In this document: positions 14,931 to 23,400 of the stretch, piece after piece
Position numbering within the stretch: position 1 is the first letter of the stretch
How the letters are laid out: each line of letters begins with the position of its first letter
Assembly (NCBI RefSeq): GCF_000963005.1
Contig: NZ_JZHZ01000007.1
Coordinates: forward strand, 2,901,545-2,946,054
Source: Xanthomonas sp. GPE 39
GTDB lineage: Bacteria; Pseudomonadota; Gammaproteobacteria; Xanthomonadales; Xanthomonadaceae
DNA: 44,510 nucleotides
Direction: 5' to 3'
Program-made: the position numbers and the translations under genes
The notes under the pieces: model-generated
Told to the model about the DNA's origin: nothing
The model's database searches: none
What the model saw: only the letters and a program-made list of their open reading frames with translations

Positions 14931-16259
14931 ATGAATTCTCGCCCGCTTTCCAACACCGCCGCGATCGCGGTGGTCAGCATGATCTTTTTCACGTGGGGCG
15001 GTCTGACTAGTCTCAACGACGTATTGATCCCGCATTTGAAAGCCGTGTTCCAGATGAACTACACGCAGTCGATGCTGATCCAGTTCACCTTCTTCGGCGC
15101 GTATTTTCTGATGTCGCTGCCGGCCGGTGCGATGGTGTCGCGGGTCGGTTACAAGGCCAGCATCGTCGTTGGCCTGATGGTGGCGGCGATCGGCGCGTTG
15201 ATGTTCTTCCCTGCCGCGCGACTGCCGTCGTACCCGCTGTTCCTGACCGCATTGTTCGTGCTCGCCAGCGGTATCACCCTGTTGCAGGTCGCGGCCAATC
15301 CATACATCAGTTTGCTTGGCGCAGCGGAAAAAGCGCCGAGCCGGCTGAACTTCGCGCAAGCGCTGAACTCACTGGGCACTACCGTGTTCCCGTGGTTGAT
15401 CGGCCCGTTGATCCTGGCCGGCACGGTACTCGGCGCCGATAAGCTCGCAGCGATGACACCGGCACAGTTGTCGGCCTACCACATCGAACAGGCAAGTTCG
15501 GTGCAGTTTCCCTACCTGATGCTCGCCGGTGGCTTGGTGTTGCTGGCGGTGTTCGTGCTGGTGATGCGCCTTCCGTCGCTACGCGAGGAAAGCAATGACG
15601 CCAGCACCGGCACGCAGCACAGTGCCGCACAGACAGTGCGGGAATACGTCACCGTGCTCAAGCACTGGCATTTGACCTGGGGCGTGCTTGCAATCTTCAT
15701 GTACGTCGGCGCGGAAGTGTCGATCGGCAGTTTCCTGATCAACTACATCTCCGGCCCGACCACTGGCGGCCTCACCGAAGCCGTCGCCAGCCGCTATCTG
15801 TCGTTCTATTGGGGCGGAGCGATGGTCGGGCGCTTTGCTGGCGCGGCACTGCTGCAAGTGATCCCGGCGCGTAAGCTGCTCTCGGTCTTCGCCGGCATCG
15901 CCTCGCTGCTGCTGCTCACCAGCATGCTCAGCACTGGCCATGTGGCGATGTGGAGCGTGATCGCGATCGGCCTGTTCAACTCGATCATGTTCCCGACCAT
16001 CTTCACCGTGGCGATCGAGCGCCTGGGGCTGTTGACCAGCAAGGCGTCCAGTCTGCTGATCATGAGCATCGTCGGCGGCGCCATTGTGCCGCTGGCGCAA
16101 GGTGCGCTGGCCGACGCGGTCGGCATCCAGCATGCCTTCGTGATCCCACTGCTGTGCTACGCCTACATCCTCTGGTACGGCATGCGCGGCTCGCAGCTAT
16201 CGGCCGACTTGTCGGCGACCGTTCCCAGTGCCACGCCCGTGACCCACGTGATGCACTAA
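14931..16259 (+). CDS. MFS sugar transporter, FucP/GluP-like (fucose-galactose-glucose:H+ symporter family)
   Basis: The protein has 442 residues, with a GGAG site about 8 bp before the ATG. About twelve membrane segments are visible. Family marks are FFTWGGLTSLNDVLIPHLKAVF in helix 1, the loop MVSRVGYKASIV, and LLQVAANPYISLLGAAEKAPSRLNFAQALNSLGTTVFPWL, the ANPY...LNxAQxxNSLGT signature of the FGHS subgroup. It imports a hexose such as glucose, galactose, mannose or fucose by proton symport. The next gene encodes an AGE-family isomerase 87 bp downstream, so the pair probably takes up and isomerises mannose or an N-acetylhexosamine. Confidence 0.9.
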   Translation: MNSRPLSNTAAIAVVSMIFFTWGGLTSLNDVLIPHLKAVFQMNYTQSMLIQFTFFGAYFLMSLPAGAMVSRVGYKASIVVGLMVAAIGALMFFPAARLPSYPLFLTALFVLASGITLLQVAANPYISLLGAAEKAPSRLNFAQALNSLGTTVFPWLIGPLILAGTVLGADKLAAMTPAQLSAYHIEQASSVQFPYLMLAGGLVLLAVFVLVMRLPSLREESNDASTGTQHSAAQTVREYVTVLKHWHLTWGVLAIFMYVGAEVSIGSFLINYISGPTTGGLTEAVASRYLSFYWGGAMVGRFAGAALLQVIPARKLLSVFAGIASLLLLTSMLSTGHVAMWSVIAIGLFNSIMFPTIFTVAIERLGLLTSKASSLLIMSIVGGAIVPLAQGALADAVGIQHAFVIPLLCYAYILWYGMRGSQLSADLSATVPSATPVTHVMH

Positions 16260-16346
16260 TACACCTCACCCACGACGGCGGCGCGACCGCCACCGTCTTG
16301 CAGCCTGTGGCTTTCCCCTCCCCGATCCTGTTTGCCAGCGGACCCC

Positions 16347-17633
16347 ATGAATCTTCCCTCCACGCCTCTGCCCAACTTCGCCGACGTCACTGTGCTGCGC
16401 GCGCACATCGCCGACACCATGGCTTTCTACCACCCGCGTGCAATCGATCCGAACGGTGGTTTCTTCCACTACTTCCGCGACGACGGCAGCGTGTACGACG
16501 CCGGCCATCGCCACCTGGTCAGCAGCACCCGCTTCGTCTTCAACTACGCGATGGCGGCCAACGAGTTCGCCGATTCGCCGCTGGCCGCCGAGTACCTGGA
16601 CGCTGCACGCCATGGCCTGCGTTACCTGCGCGACAGCCACCGCGACGCTTCCAGCGGCGGCTACGTGTGGACCCTGCGCGACGGCGTCGCCGAAGACCGC
16701 ACCCAGCACGCTTACGGTGCCGCGTTCGTGCTGCTGGCCTACGCCACCGCGAAAAAAGCCGGCCTGGACACCGACGCATGGATGGAAGAAACCTGGCAAT
16801 TGCTGGAAACGCGCTACTGGGATGCCGCCGCCGGCCTATATCGCGACGAAGCCACGCCGGAATGGGTCTTTTCCAGCTATCGCGGCCAGAACGCCAACAT
16901 GCACCTGTGCGAGGCACTGATCGCCGCCTACGAGGCCAGCGCCGACACGCGCTACCTGCAGCGCGCGCTGCTGCTCGCCGACAACATCACCCGCCGTCAG
17001 GCAGCACTGGCCGGCGGCTTGGTGTGGGAGCACTACGACGCTCACTGGCAAGTGGACTGGGACTACAACCGCGACAATCCCAAGCACCTGTTCCGGCCAT
17101 GGGGCTTCCAGCCCGGCCACCAGGTGGAGTGGTCGAAGCTGCTGGTGCTGCTGCACGGCCACCTGCAAGCCTCGTCCAACAGCGCACCAGCGTGGCTGCT
17201 GCCGACCGCACGGCATCTGTTCGATACCGCGTTGACGCACGGTTGGGACGCACAACACGGCGGCATCGTCTACGGTTTCGCTTCTGGCAGCGCGGACGCG
17301 CCGCTGGTCGGCGTGCCCGACGTAGCGAAGGCCCCGACCTACTTCTGCGATGACGACAAGTATTTCTGGGTGCAGGCTGAAGCCATCGCTGCCGCCGCGC
17401 GGCTATTGGCCGCCACCGGCGATACGGCTTATCGCGCCACCTACGAAAAACTGTGGGCCTACTCCTGGACGCATCTGGTCGACCATCGCTATGGTGCCTG
17501 GTTCCGCATCCTCAGCCACGACAACCGCAGTTATAGCGACGAGAAGAGCCCCGCCGGCAAGACCGACTACCACACCATGGGTGCCTGCCACGATGTGCTG
17601 GCGGTGATGCGCAGCAGCCGCGCCTTCGCGTAA
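16347..17633 (+). CDS. AGE-family epimerase/isomerase (mannose isomerase-like)
   Basis: The protein has 428 residues from the ATG at 16347; an in-frame TTG lies 15 bp upstream. The (alpha/alpha)6-barrel family is shown by NGGFFHYF, HLVSSTRFVFNYAMA, TQHAYGAAFVLLAYA, QNANMHLCEALIAAYEA, WEHYDAHWQVDWDYNRDNPKHLFRPWGFQPGHQVEWSKLL and DDDKYFWVQAEAIAAAARL. The His residues in AYGA-, PGHQ-EW and the C-terminal DYHTMGACHD segment are the likely catalytic bases. The NPKHLFRPWG-QPGHQ-EW pattern is closer to D-mannose (aldose-ketose) isomerases than to GlcNAc 2-epimerases, but the substrate is uncertain. Confidence 0.85.
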   Translation: MNLPSTPLPNFADVTVLRAHIADTMAFYHPRAIDPNGGFFHYFRDDGSVYDAGHRHLVSSTRFVFNYAMAANEFADSPLAAEYLDAARHGLRYLRDSHRDASSGGYVWTLRDGVAEDRTQHAYGAAFVLLAYATAKKAGLDTDAWMEETWQLLETRYWDAAAGLYRDEATPEWVFSSYRGQNANMHLCEALIAAYEASADTRYLQRALLLADNITRRQAALAGGLVWEHYDAHWQVDWDYNRDNPKHLFRPWGFQPGHQVEWSKLLVLLHGHLQASSNSAPAWLLPTARHLFDTALTHGWDAQHGGIVYGFASGSADAPLVGVPDVAKAPTYFCDDDKYFWVQAEAIAAAARLLAATGDTAYRATYEKLWAYSWTHLVDHRYGAWFRILSHDNRSYSDEKSPAGKTDYHTMGACHDVLAVMRSSRAFA

Positions 17634-17639
17634 GTCGCA

Positions 17640-17690
17640 ACGCCGCCGCAGGAGCGCTCCTGGTCATACCGGAGCATCTGCTGGCGGCGT
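17640..17690. terminator. Long inverted repeat between convergent genes
   Basis: ACGCCGCCGCAG (17640-17651) pairs with CTGCTGGCGGCGT (17678-17690) with one bulged base. Inside lies the perfect palindrome CAGGAGCGCTCCTG (17649-17662). It starts 7 bp after the isomerase stop and faces the leftward glycosyltransferase gene that ends at 17856, so it may act as a terminator in both directions. No T-run is present. Confidence 0.5.
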
Positions 17691-17855
17691 CCAGATGAAG
17701 TGACACAGCGCCGTGCCATGACGCGGCGGCGCTCTGTTGCATCGACACACCGAGTGCTGTCGCCGCTGCGCAAATGCCGTTCGCCGACGCTGGCGTCCAA
17801 TCTGCAGTTGCAGCCTGCGCCGCGATCAGTGCCTACTGCAACACTCCCCGCTGCA

Positions 17856-18710
17856 TCAGCCGCGACGACGCCAGCACAGCCGGGCGAAGGTCACCCAGGC
17901 ATGCAGCCAGATCGCCAGCCACACCGCCACGCATAGCGGCCAAGCGCGCCTCGGTGCCTCGAACTTGCGGAAGTAGCGCCACAAGCCGCGATGCTTGTGC
18001 CATTCGACGAACCAGGGGCGCTTGCGACTGGAAACACCACGCACATGCAACACGCGCAAGGTGTTGACCACCGCCACCGTCGCGCCGGCCTCGCGTGCAC
18101 GCCGGCATAGATCCAGATCCTCGGCATGCAAGCGATAGCCTGCATCCCATCCGCCGATGCGCACGAACAGTGCGCGCGGCAGCAGCAGCAGCGCGCCTGA
18201 CAGCGCCGGCACGCGCTGCACTTGCTGCGTCGGATCGGCCTGCAACGCCAGCCGTGCGCCGGACAACGGATGCCGCAGCATCGCCGCAAAATCCGGATCG
18301 CGACGGCGTACCGCCGCATCCGCCTTGCCCTGCGTGTCGACTTGTTCCACTCCGAGTAAGGCCTCGCCGAGCGCGACCGCCTGCGAGCGCAGCAACGCTA
18401 ACGTCTCTGGCTCGACCAGCAGGTCAGGATTGACGAACGCCAGCCACGGCGCATCACTGGCTTCAGCACCCTGATTGCATGCCGTGGCAAAGCCTGGGTT
18501 ATCCGGATTGGCGATGAAACGGACCCGCGGATCCTCCAGTGCATGCCGCTGTACCACCTCCAGGGTATCGTCGCGCGAAGCATTGTCGACAATCCGGATC
18601 TGCCCCACTTCGGCGGCCGCGCGCAGTCGCTGCAAGCACGCATCGATGGTGCTGCCGCTCTCGTAAGTCACCACCACCACAGCGATGGGGTGTTCGCGCA
18701 TGCTAGACAT
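17856..18710 (-). CDS. Family 2 glycosyltransferase (WbbL/rhamnosyltransferase-like)
   Basis: The protein has 284 residues from the ATG at 18710, which overlaps the stop of the gene before it. The GT-A fold is shown by IAVVVVTYESGSTIDACLQRL, IVDNASRDDT, NPDNPGFATACNQGAE, the DxD-like AFVNPDLLVEPE, and LSGALLLLPRALFVRIGGWDAGYRLHAEDLDLCRRAREAG, where ED is the likely catalytic base motif. The C-terminus has a hydrophobic stretch (AWPLCVAVWLAIWLHAW) suggesting membrane contact. It probably adds a deoxyhexose or similar sugar to a surface glycan. It is the last gene of the run that starts with xpsG. Confidence 0.85.
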   Translation of the reverse strand: MSSMREHPIAVVVVTYESGSTIDACLQRLRAAAEVGQIRIVDNASRDDTLEVVQRHALEDPRVRFIANPDNPGFATACNQGAEASDAPWLAFVNPDLLVEPETLALLRSQAVALGEALLGVEQVDTQGKADAAVRRRDPDFAAMLRHPLSGARLALQADPTQQVQRVPALSGALLLLPRALFVRIGGWDAGYRLHAEDLDLCRRAREAGATVAVVNTLRVLHVRGVSSRKRPWFVEWHKHRGLWRYFRKFEAPRRAWPLCVAVWLAIWLHAWVTFARLCWRRRG

Positions 18711-19536
18711 CGAACAGCATCCCTTGCGGATCCAGCGGCGAGAGGGTGTCGTACCCACGCCGCAGTGCATCGCGACAGGCACGCAAGGGATCGTGCATCA
18801 GAAATCCGGCCAAGCGCGCATGCCAGGCCGGCCAACGCGTCGCCAATGCATCCATGTCGCCATCGGCGGCGCACCCTTCGGCACGACGCGCAACGTGCGC
18901 CGTCTCGCACAGCACATTGCGCCAGCCGAGTCCGGCCATGCGCAGGGACAGATCGATCAACGCCGCATACCAGGAACCATAGCTACTGGCGTCCAATCCG
19001 CCGACGCGCTGGCGCGCCGCACCACGTAATACGACCGCATGGCACACCGCCGCAGGCAACTCCGGATGCAGCGGCGGCAGCGCCGCGCAAGCGCGAGCCA
19101 GACGCTCGGGATCCTCGGGCAACGGATTGATCTCGCCAAGGCGCGGCCACGCACACACCTCGCCGGCATTGCTCCACGGCGTGCCACTGGCAATGGCAGC
19201 ATCACGCGCCAGGCACGCGCTCAAGTGCTGCAGCCAACCCGGCAGCGGCTGCGCATCGGCCGCCAACACCGCCACGTCGGCGTCGGCACAGGCACGCAAC
19301 ATCTGGTCCAGATGCGCCACCTCGCCGAGCATGCAAGGACGCCGGGTGTAGTCGGCCTGCAGACGCGTGCGCGCCAGCCACGCCTCGATCACCCGGACAC
19401 CACGCGGACCAGCCTGCGCATCGTCGGCCAGCCATACACGGGTACCCGCTGGCGTATTGGCTTCCAGCGCACCCAGGCAGGCATCCAGTGCGACATCGTC
19501 GACACCGACCGGCAACAACACGATGGGCAGGCTCAC
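18703..19536 (-). CDS. Glycosyltransferase-like protein coupled to xpsD
   Basis: The protein has 277 residues and starts MSLPIVLLPVGVDDVALDACLGALEANTPAGTRVWLADDAQ. The N-terminal alternating strands, VAVLAADAQPLPGWLQHLSACL and VGGLDASSYGSWYAALIDLSLRMAGLGWRNVLCETAHV resemble the GT2 fold, but the nucleotide-binding DxD is replaced by ADAQ, so activity is less certain. It starts 6 bp after the xpsD stop and overlaps the next glycosyltransferase gene by 8 bp, so all three are very likely on one transcript. Confidence 0.7.
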   Translation of the reverse strand: MSLPIVLLPVGVDDVALDACLGALEANTPAGTRVWLADDAQAGPRGVRVIEAWLARTRLQADYTRRPCMLGEVAHLDQMLRACADADVAVLAADAQPLPGWLQHLSACLARDAAIASGTPWSNAGEVCAWPRLGEINPLPEDPERLARACAALPPLHPELPAAVCHAVVLRGAARQRVGGLDASSYGSWYAALIDLSLRMAGLGWRNVLCETAHVARRAEGCAADGDMDALATRWPAWHARLAGFLMHDPLRACRDALRRGYDTLSPLDPQGMLFDV

Positions 19537-19542
19537 CTGCGC

Positions 19543-21852
19543 TTACTTTTTACCGGGCACCGGCAGCGGCTGCATGGCCTTGAATTTTGTCCCGTATTCG
19601 TCGGTGAGATTGCGCGCTTCCTGCGGGTCGCGCACGATCGTCGGGGTCAACAGCACAATTACTTCGTTGCGGCTTTTCTGCTGGGTTTTCTGTCCGAACA
19701 GCGCACCGACCACCGGCACCTTGCTGAGGAACGGCACGCCGAGGCTGCCATCGCCGGTGGAGTCGTTGATCAGGCCGGCGAGCATGATGGTATCCCCACT
19801 TTGCACCGCCGCTTCGGTCTTGACCCGCCGCGTATTGATGTCCACGTTACAAGCCGAACCGCTGACCACGTTGCTCGAGCTGGCGGTACACGCCGCCGGT
19901 CGCGCGCCCGGCGTACTGACCTCCTGCACGATATCCAGGAACACCATGCCGTCCTTGGTGACCCGCGGACGCACCTTGAGGATCACACCCGTATCGATGT
20001 ACTGCACCGACGAATAACTGGAATTGATGCCGACCCCGGTATTGATCGAGGTGGAGTTGATCGGGATGCGCGTGCCCACATTGAGCGTGGCTTCGGCATT
20101 GTTCCGCACGAATACCGACGGCGTCTGCAGCAGTTTGAGGTTGGTAACTTTGTCCAGCGCGGTAATCACGGCTGCAGCATTTGTGCCGAGGAAAGTCCAG
20201 CCAAGGCCGTCACTGCCGACTTTGCCGGCGATGTCACCCCAAATCTTGCGACCGGCGGCGCTAGGCAGACCCGCACCACGGCCAATCCCCGTTCCATTCG
20301 CCACGCTGCCATCGGTGGACGCGTTGACCGAATTTTTGAAGAACCAATCGACGCCATACTGCAAATCGCCGGTCAAACTGACCTCAGCCACCTGCGCCTC
20401 GATGTGCACCTGCATCGGCATGACGTCGAGCTTCTCGACCACATCGCGAATGGAACGCCATGCCTGCGGTGTGGAGCGCACCAGCAGGGTGTTGGTTTCC
20501 TCCACCGCCGCGACGCCGACCTTGTCGCCCTGCACTTCCAGAGTCACGCTGCCATTGCCGGCGGTGCGCGGCGACAGTTGCAGGCCACCACTCCCAAACG
20601 CGCCGCCACCACCGCCGGACATGCCACCGCCCAGGGAATTGATATCGCTCCCGCTGCCACCCAGACTCCCACCGCCGAAGCTGCTGTTAGCGCCGCCCAT
20701 GCTGGGATCGCCACCCCCAATACCGCCACCGTCGTTCAACTGATACATCTGCATGCCGGGCATCAAGGAAGCATTGGGATCACCGCGATTGCTGCCGCTC
20801 CCACCAAACACCTCGGACAGACGCTCGGCCAAATCCCTGGCCTTGATGTATTTGAGCTCGTAAGAGAACAGCCGTGCACCACCGCCGGCGCTGTCGATAC
20901 GATCCAGCCATTCTTGGATCTGGTCCAGATAGCGCGCCTGCGGGGTGATCACCAGTACCGCGTTGACGTTCTCCAGCGGCATGAAACGGAACATGCCGGC
21001 ACTGGGCGTCTTGCTGTTCTCGCCGAAGACCTTCTCCAGGTCAGCAGCGACCTTATCGGCTTTTCCGAACTGGATCGGAAATACACCTACCGACATCCCC
21101 GCCAGCCAGTCCACATCGAAAATCTGCACCGTCCGCAGGTAATTTTCCAACTCGGCGCGGGTACCGCCCAGGGTGATGACGTTGCGCGCGTTGTCGATCC
21201 CAACGATCGCATTCGGACGCGCGTAGGGTTCCAACACCTTCTTCATCTCACTGGCGGAGATGAACTTCAGCGGCACCACTCGCACCTCGAAGCCGCGCGC
21301 ACTGGCAGGCGAGGCGCTGCTCGGCGCCACCGTACCGGCCAACGCCTGATCGGCGGGAACGATGTTGTAGCGACCGCCGTTGTAGACCATGCGCGCGTTG
21401 TTCCAGCCCAGCACCATCTCCAACAGATTCAACGCCTGTGCAGGCGAGACCGGCTTGGGAGTGGCCAGCGTCACCGTCCCCTGCACGCCCGGCGCGATCA
21501 CATAGTTCTGCCCAAGCATGTCGCCGAGAATCGCCTTGACCACCGCCTGTACCGATTCGCCCTCGAAGTTGAACGTGGCGCTACCGCTTCTGGCATTGGC
21601 CAGCGACGGCGCTGGCGCGGAGGCAGCCGCAGAGTTGATCATGCTGCCGCTTCCGTGATGGATCACCGGCGTCGCCCGCGCGGGAGGCGCCTCGGGATCG
21701 GCCTTGCCCCCAAATGCAGCAGACTGGGTATTGCCAGCCTGACCGACATTGGCATTGATCGCGGCGCCACGGCGGACGTCGGGCGAGGGAGTGGTTGCGC
21801 AGCCGGCCACCAGGCCGATCGCGAGAAACAAGGAAAACAAGCGCGGCGTCAT
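19543..21852 (-). CDS. xpsD: Type II secretion outer-membrane secretin XpsD (GspD)
   Basis: This lipoprotein of 769 residues from the ATG at 21852 has a signal with lipobox LVAGC (MTPRLFSLFLAIGLVAGCATT). After a variable linker come the N0 domain (ATFNFEGESVQAVVKAILGDMLGQNYVI) and N1-N3 repeats. N3 carries a long Gly/Ser-rich insert (SMGGANSSFGGGSLGGSGSD). The C-terminal secretin core is clear (VEETNTLLVRSTPQAW, VQYIDTGVILKVRPRVTKDGMV, PFLSKVPVVGALFG, NEVIVLLTPTIV). It forms the outer-membrane pore through which folded exoproteins leave. It is the last xps gene, 11 bp after xpsN, an order typical of Xanthomonas. Confidence 0.96.
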   Translation of the reverse strand: MTPRLFSLFLAIGLVAGCATTPSPDVRRGAAINANVGQAGNTQSAAFGGKADPEAPPARATPVIHHGSGSMINSAAASAPAPSLANARSGSATFNFEGESVQAVVKAILGDMLGQNYVIAPGVQGTVTLATPKPVSPAQALNLLEMVLGWNNARMVYNGGRYNIVPADQALAGTVAPSSASPASARGFEVRVVPLKFISASEMKKVLEPYARPNAIVGIDNARNVITLGGTRAELENYLRTVQIFDVDWLAGMSVGVFPIQFGKADKVAADLEKVFGENSKTPSAGMFRFMPLENVNAVLVITPQARYLDQIQEWLDRIDSAGGGARLFSYELKYIKARDLAERLSEVFGGSGSNRGDPNASLMPGMQMYQLNDGGGIGGGDPSMGGANSSFGGGSLGGSGSDINSLGGGMSGGGGGAFGSGGLQLSPRTAGNGSVTLEVQGDKVGVAAVEETNTLLVRSTPQAWRSIRDVVEKLDVMPMQVHIEAQVAEVSLTGDLQYGVDWFFKNSVNASTDGSVANGTGIGRGAGLPSAAGRKIWGDIAGKVGSDGLGWTFLGTNAAAVITALDKVTNLKLLQTPSVFVRNNAEATLNVGTRIPINSTSINTGVGINSSYSSVQYIDTGVILKVRPRVTKDGMVFLDIVQEVSTPGARPAACTASSSNVVSGSACNVDINTRRVKTEAAVQSGDTIMLAGLINDSTGDGSLGVPFLSKVPVVGALFGQKTQQKSRNEVIVLLTPTIVRDPQEARNLTDEYGTKFKAMQPLPVPGKK

Positions 21853-21863
21853 GCGATCACTCT

Positions 21864-22610
21864 TCAAGGGTTCTGGCCGGAGGGGGTGTTCTGGCTCTGT
21901 TGTTGCAATTGCCGGCGGCGGGCTTCGATCCGTTCACGGATCGACTGCAACTGCTCCGCCGATGGAGCCGAAGACGCAGCTTGCGCCGGGGTGGGGGTAG
22001 GGGTTGGGGTGGGTGGGGACGGCGGACGCGGCACGGTGATGTTGTTGGGCTGCACATTGACTCCGGAAGGAGACGAACCAGCTGCGCGGGCAGCCTGACC
22101 AAGCACGGTCGGCGGCTGCCCGCCCTTGCCGTCGAACACCTTCAACTCCAGGGTCTGGGTGCCACCACCGCCACTGACCACAGCCCGACGCGGCTCCAGC
22201 GACAACAGCCGCCAGCCCTGTACAGGATCGTGACCTTCCTGCAAGCGCAGCGATTCGCCATGATCGGTGGTCAACGTGGCCATTTTGAAGTCATCCGTGA
22301 GCAGCACCCCGGTCAAGCGCACCGTCGACGCGGCCGTCTGACCGTTGTCGGCAGTGAGGAAGAAGGGATGCGGTCGGCGGTCCTCGGCGAAGACCGGGTG
22401 CGCGGCAATATCACCGTAGTGGGATAAATCTTGAAGCCGTTCCGGCGCCGCCTTGGGCAAGGACGGCAAGCGCGGGACCATCGCCGGGTCGTCGGGCAGC
22501 GGCGCGATCCGCTCGCCGAGACCGGCCAGGCCCAATGCCCAGATCAGCAGCCCCCACAGCACCAGGGTGCCCAGCAACACGGTGCGCAATCCCATTGCTT
22601 CAACCCGCAT
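21864..22610 (-). CDS. xpsN: Type II secretion protein XpsN (GspC-like role)
   Basis: The protein has 248 residues from the ATG at 22610 (MRVEAMGLRTVLLGTLVLWGLLIWALGLAGL). One N-terminal membrane segment is followed by a periplasmic homology region (HPVFAEDRRPHPFFL, VRLTGVLLTDDFKMATL, EGHDPVQGWRLLSLEPRRAVV). Then comes a Pro-Thr linker (PPSPPTPTPTPTPA) and a charged helical end (IRERIEARRRQLQQQ). In Xanthomonas this protein takes the place of GspC, linking the secretin to XpsL and XpsM. No PDZ domain is seen. It overlaps xpsM by 11 bp. Confidence 0.88.
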   Translation of the reverse strand: MRVEAMGLRTVLLGTLVLWGLLIWALGLAGLGERIAPLPDDPAMVPRLPSLPKAAPERLQDLSHYGDIAAHPVFAEDRRPHPFFLTADNGQTAASTVRLTGVLLTDDFKMATLTTDHGESLRLQEGHDPVQGWRLLSLEPRRAVVSGGGGTQTLELKVFDGKGGQPPTVLGQAARAAGSSPSGVNVQPNNITVPRPPSPPTPTPTPTPAQAASSAPSAEQLQSIRERIEARRRQLQQQSQNTPSGQNP

Positions 22611-23400
22611 GACGGTCCCCCGACTGGTGCGATGAATGCGAGCTTGGTGTCGGGGCCGCAGCCGGTGATCCATGTGATGGCATTGCGGGTGCTGGCACCG
22701 GCGTAGGTTCGCTCGGTCCAGCGCCTGCCGGGGTACCGGCATCCATCACCGGCGCAGCGGTCGCCCGCACTGTGGCGTCTGCCGCCGGGGCATCCGTCGC
22801 TGCCGACATGGCGCTGGGCCGCAGGTAGCCAGCCAATTCGAACGCCACATCCAGGCCGTTACCGCTTTCGGTCGGCGAGAGTTGATAGCGCTGGGCCATC
22901 ACGTTGAGATTATCGATAAACAATGCAGGCGTTCCGCTTTCCAATGCGTGCAGGACCGCCGCCAGTTCCTGAGTGCCGCAGCGCAGCCGCACCTGCACCG
23001 CGACGCGGGTGAAACGGTCACGGTGCTTGTCGGCGGCAAGCGGAGAGCGGTTGCTGATCGCGCAGCTACGGTTCCCCGGACTCGCCGTGGCCACTGCGCT
23101 TTCCAGGCGCTGCACCAGGCCGGCCGAGGCCAATTCGGCCGAGGCCTCGTGCAAGAAGCCTGGCCGCGTCGCCAGTTCGCGCTCTGCCTGATGGAGCCGT
23201 TGCGTCACTTGCGGTGCCTGTTGCAGTTGCATGCGCACGCGCAACTCGCGCTGGCGCAGGTCCTGGATCTGCACCTCGACCTCATGCATCGGCACGGTCC
23301 ACGACGGATGCACCAGTACCAGATAACTGATCGCCAGCACTGCCAGCAGCAGGCCCAGCGCCAGCCAACGATCACGCTTATCGACCTGCACCGGCATCAT
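22600..23400 (-). CDS. xpsM: Type II secretion protein XpsM (GspM)
   Basis: The protein has 266 residues from the ATG at 23400. There is a short cytoplasmic start ([12 protein letters not shown]) and one membrane segment, LALGLLLAVLAISYLVLV. A periplasmic coiled coil (EVQIQDLRQRELRVRMQLQQ) and a ferredoxin-like domain (LAAVLHALESGTPALFIDNLNVMAQRY) follow. The C-terminal tail is rich in Ala, Pro and Ser. GspM stabilises GspL and the inner-membrane platform. It overlaps xpsL by 23 bp. Confidence 0.9.
   Translation of the reverse strand: MMPVQVDKRDRWLALGLLLAVLAISYLVLVHPSWTVPMHEVEVQIQDLRQRELRVRMQLQQAPQVTQRLHQAERELATRPGFLHEASAELASAGLVQRLESAVATASPGNRSCAISNRSPLAADKHRDRFTRVAVQVRLRCGTQELAAVLHALESGTPALFIDNLNVMAQRYQLSPTESGNGLDVAFELAGYLRPSAMSAATDAPAADATVRATAAPVMDAGTPAGAGPSEPTPVPAPAMPSHGSPAAAPTPSSHSSHQSGDRHAG

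Noticed and set aside
15950-17353. Plus-strand frame of 467 codons across the transporter-isomerase junction
   Set aside because: It is in another frame of two well-conserved genes and is extremely Arg-rich, typical of a shadow.
21990-22025. G-rich run that could form a G-quadruplex
   Set aside because: It encodes the Pro-Thr linker of XpsN on the minus strand, which explains the pattern; no separate role is needed.
19039-22098. Plus-strand open frame of 1019 codons opposite xpsD and the glycosyltransferase gene
   Set aside because: Its translation is rich in His, Arg and Gln with no domain, and it is antisense to clear secretin and glycosyltransferase sequence. It is a high-GC shadow frame.
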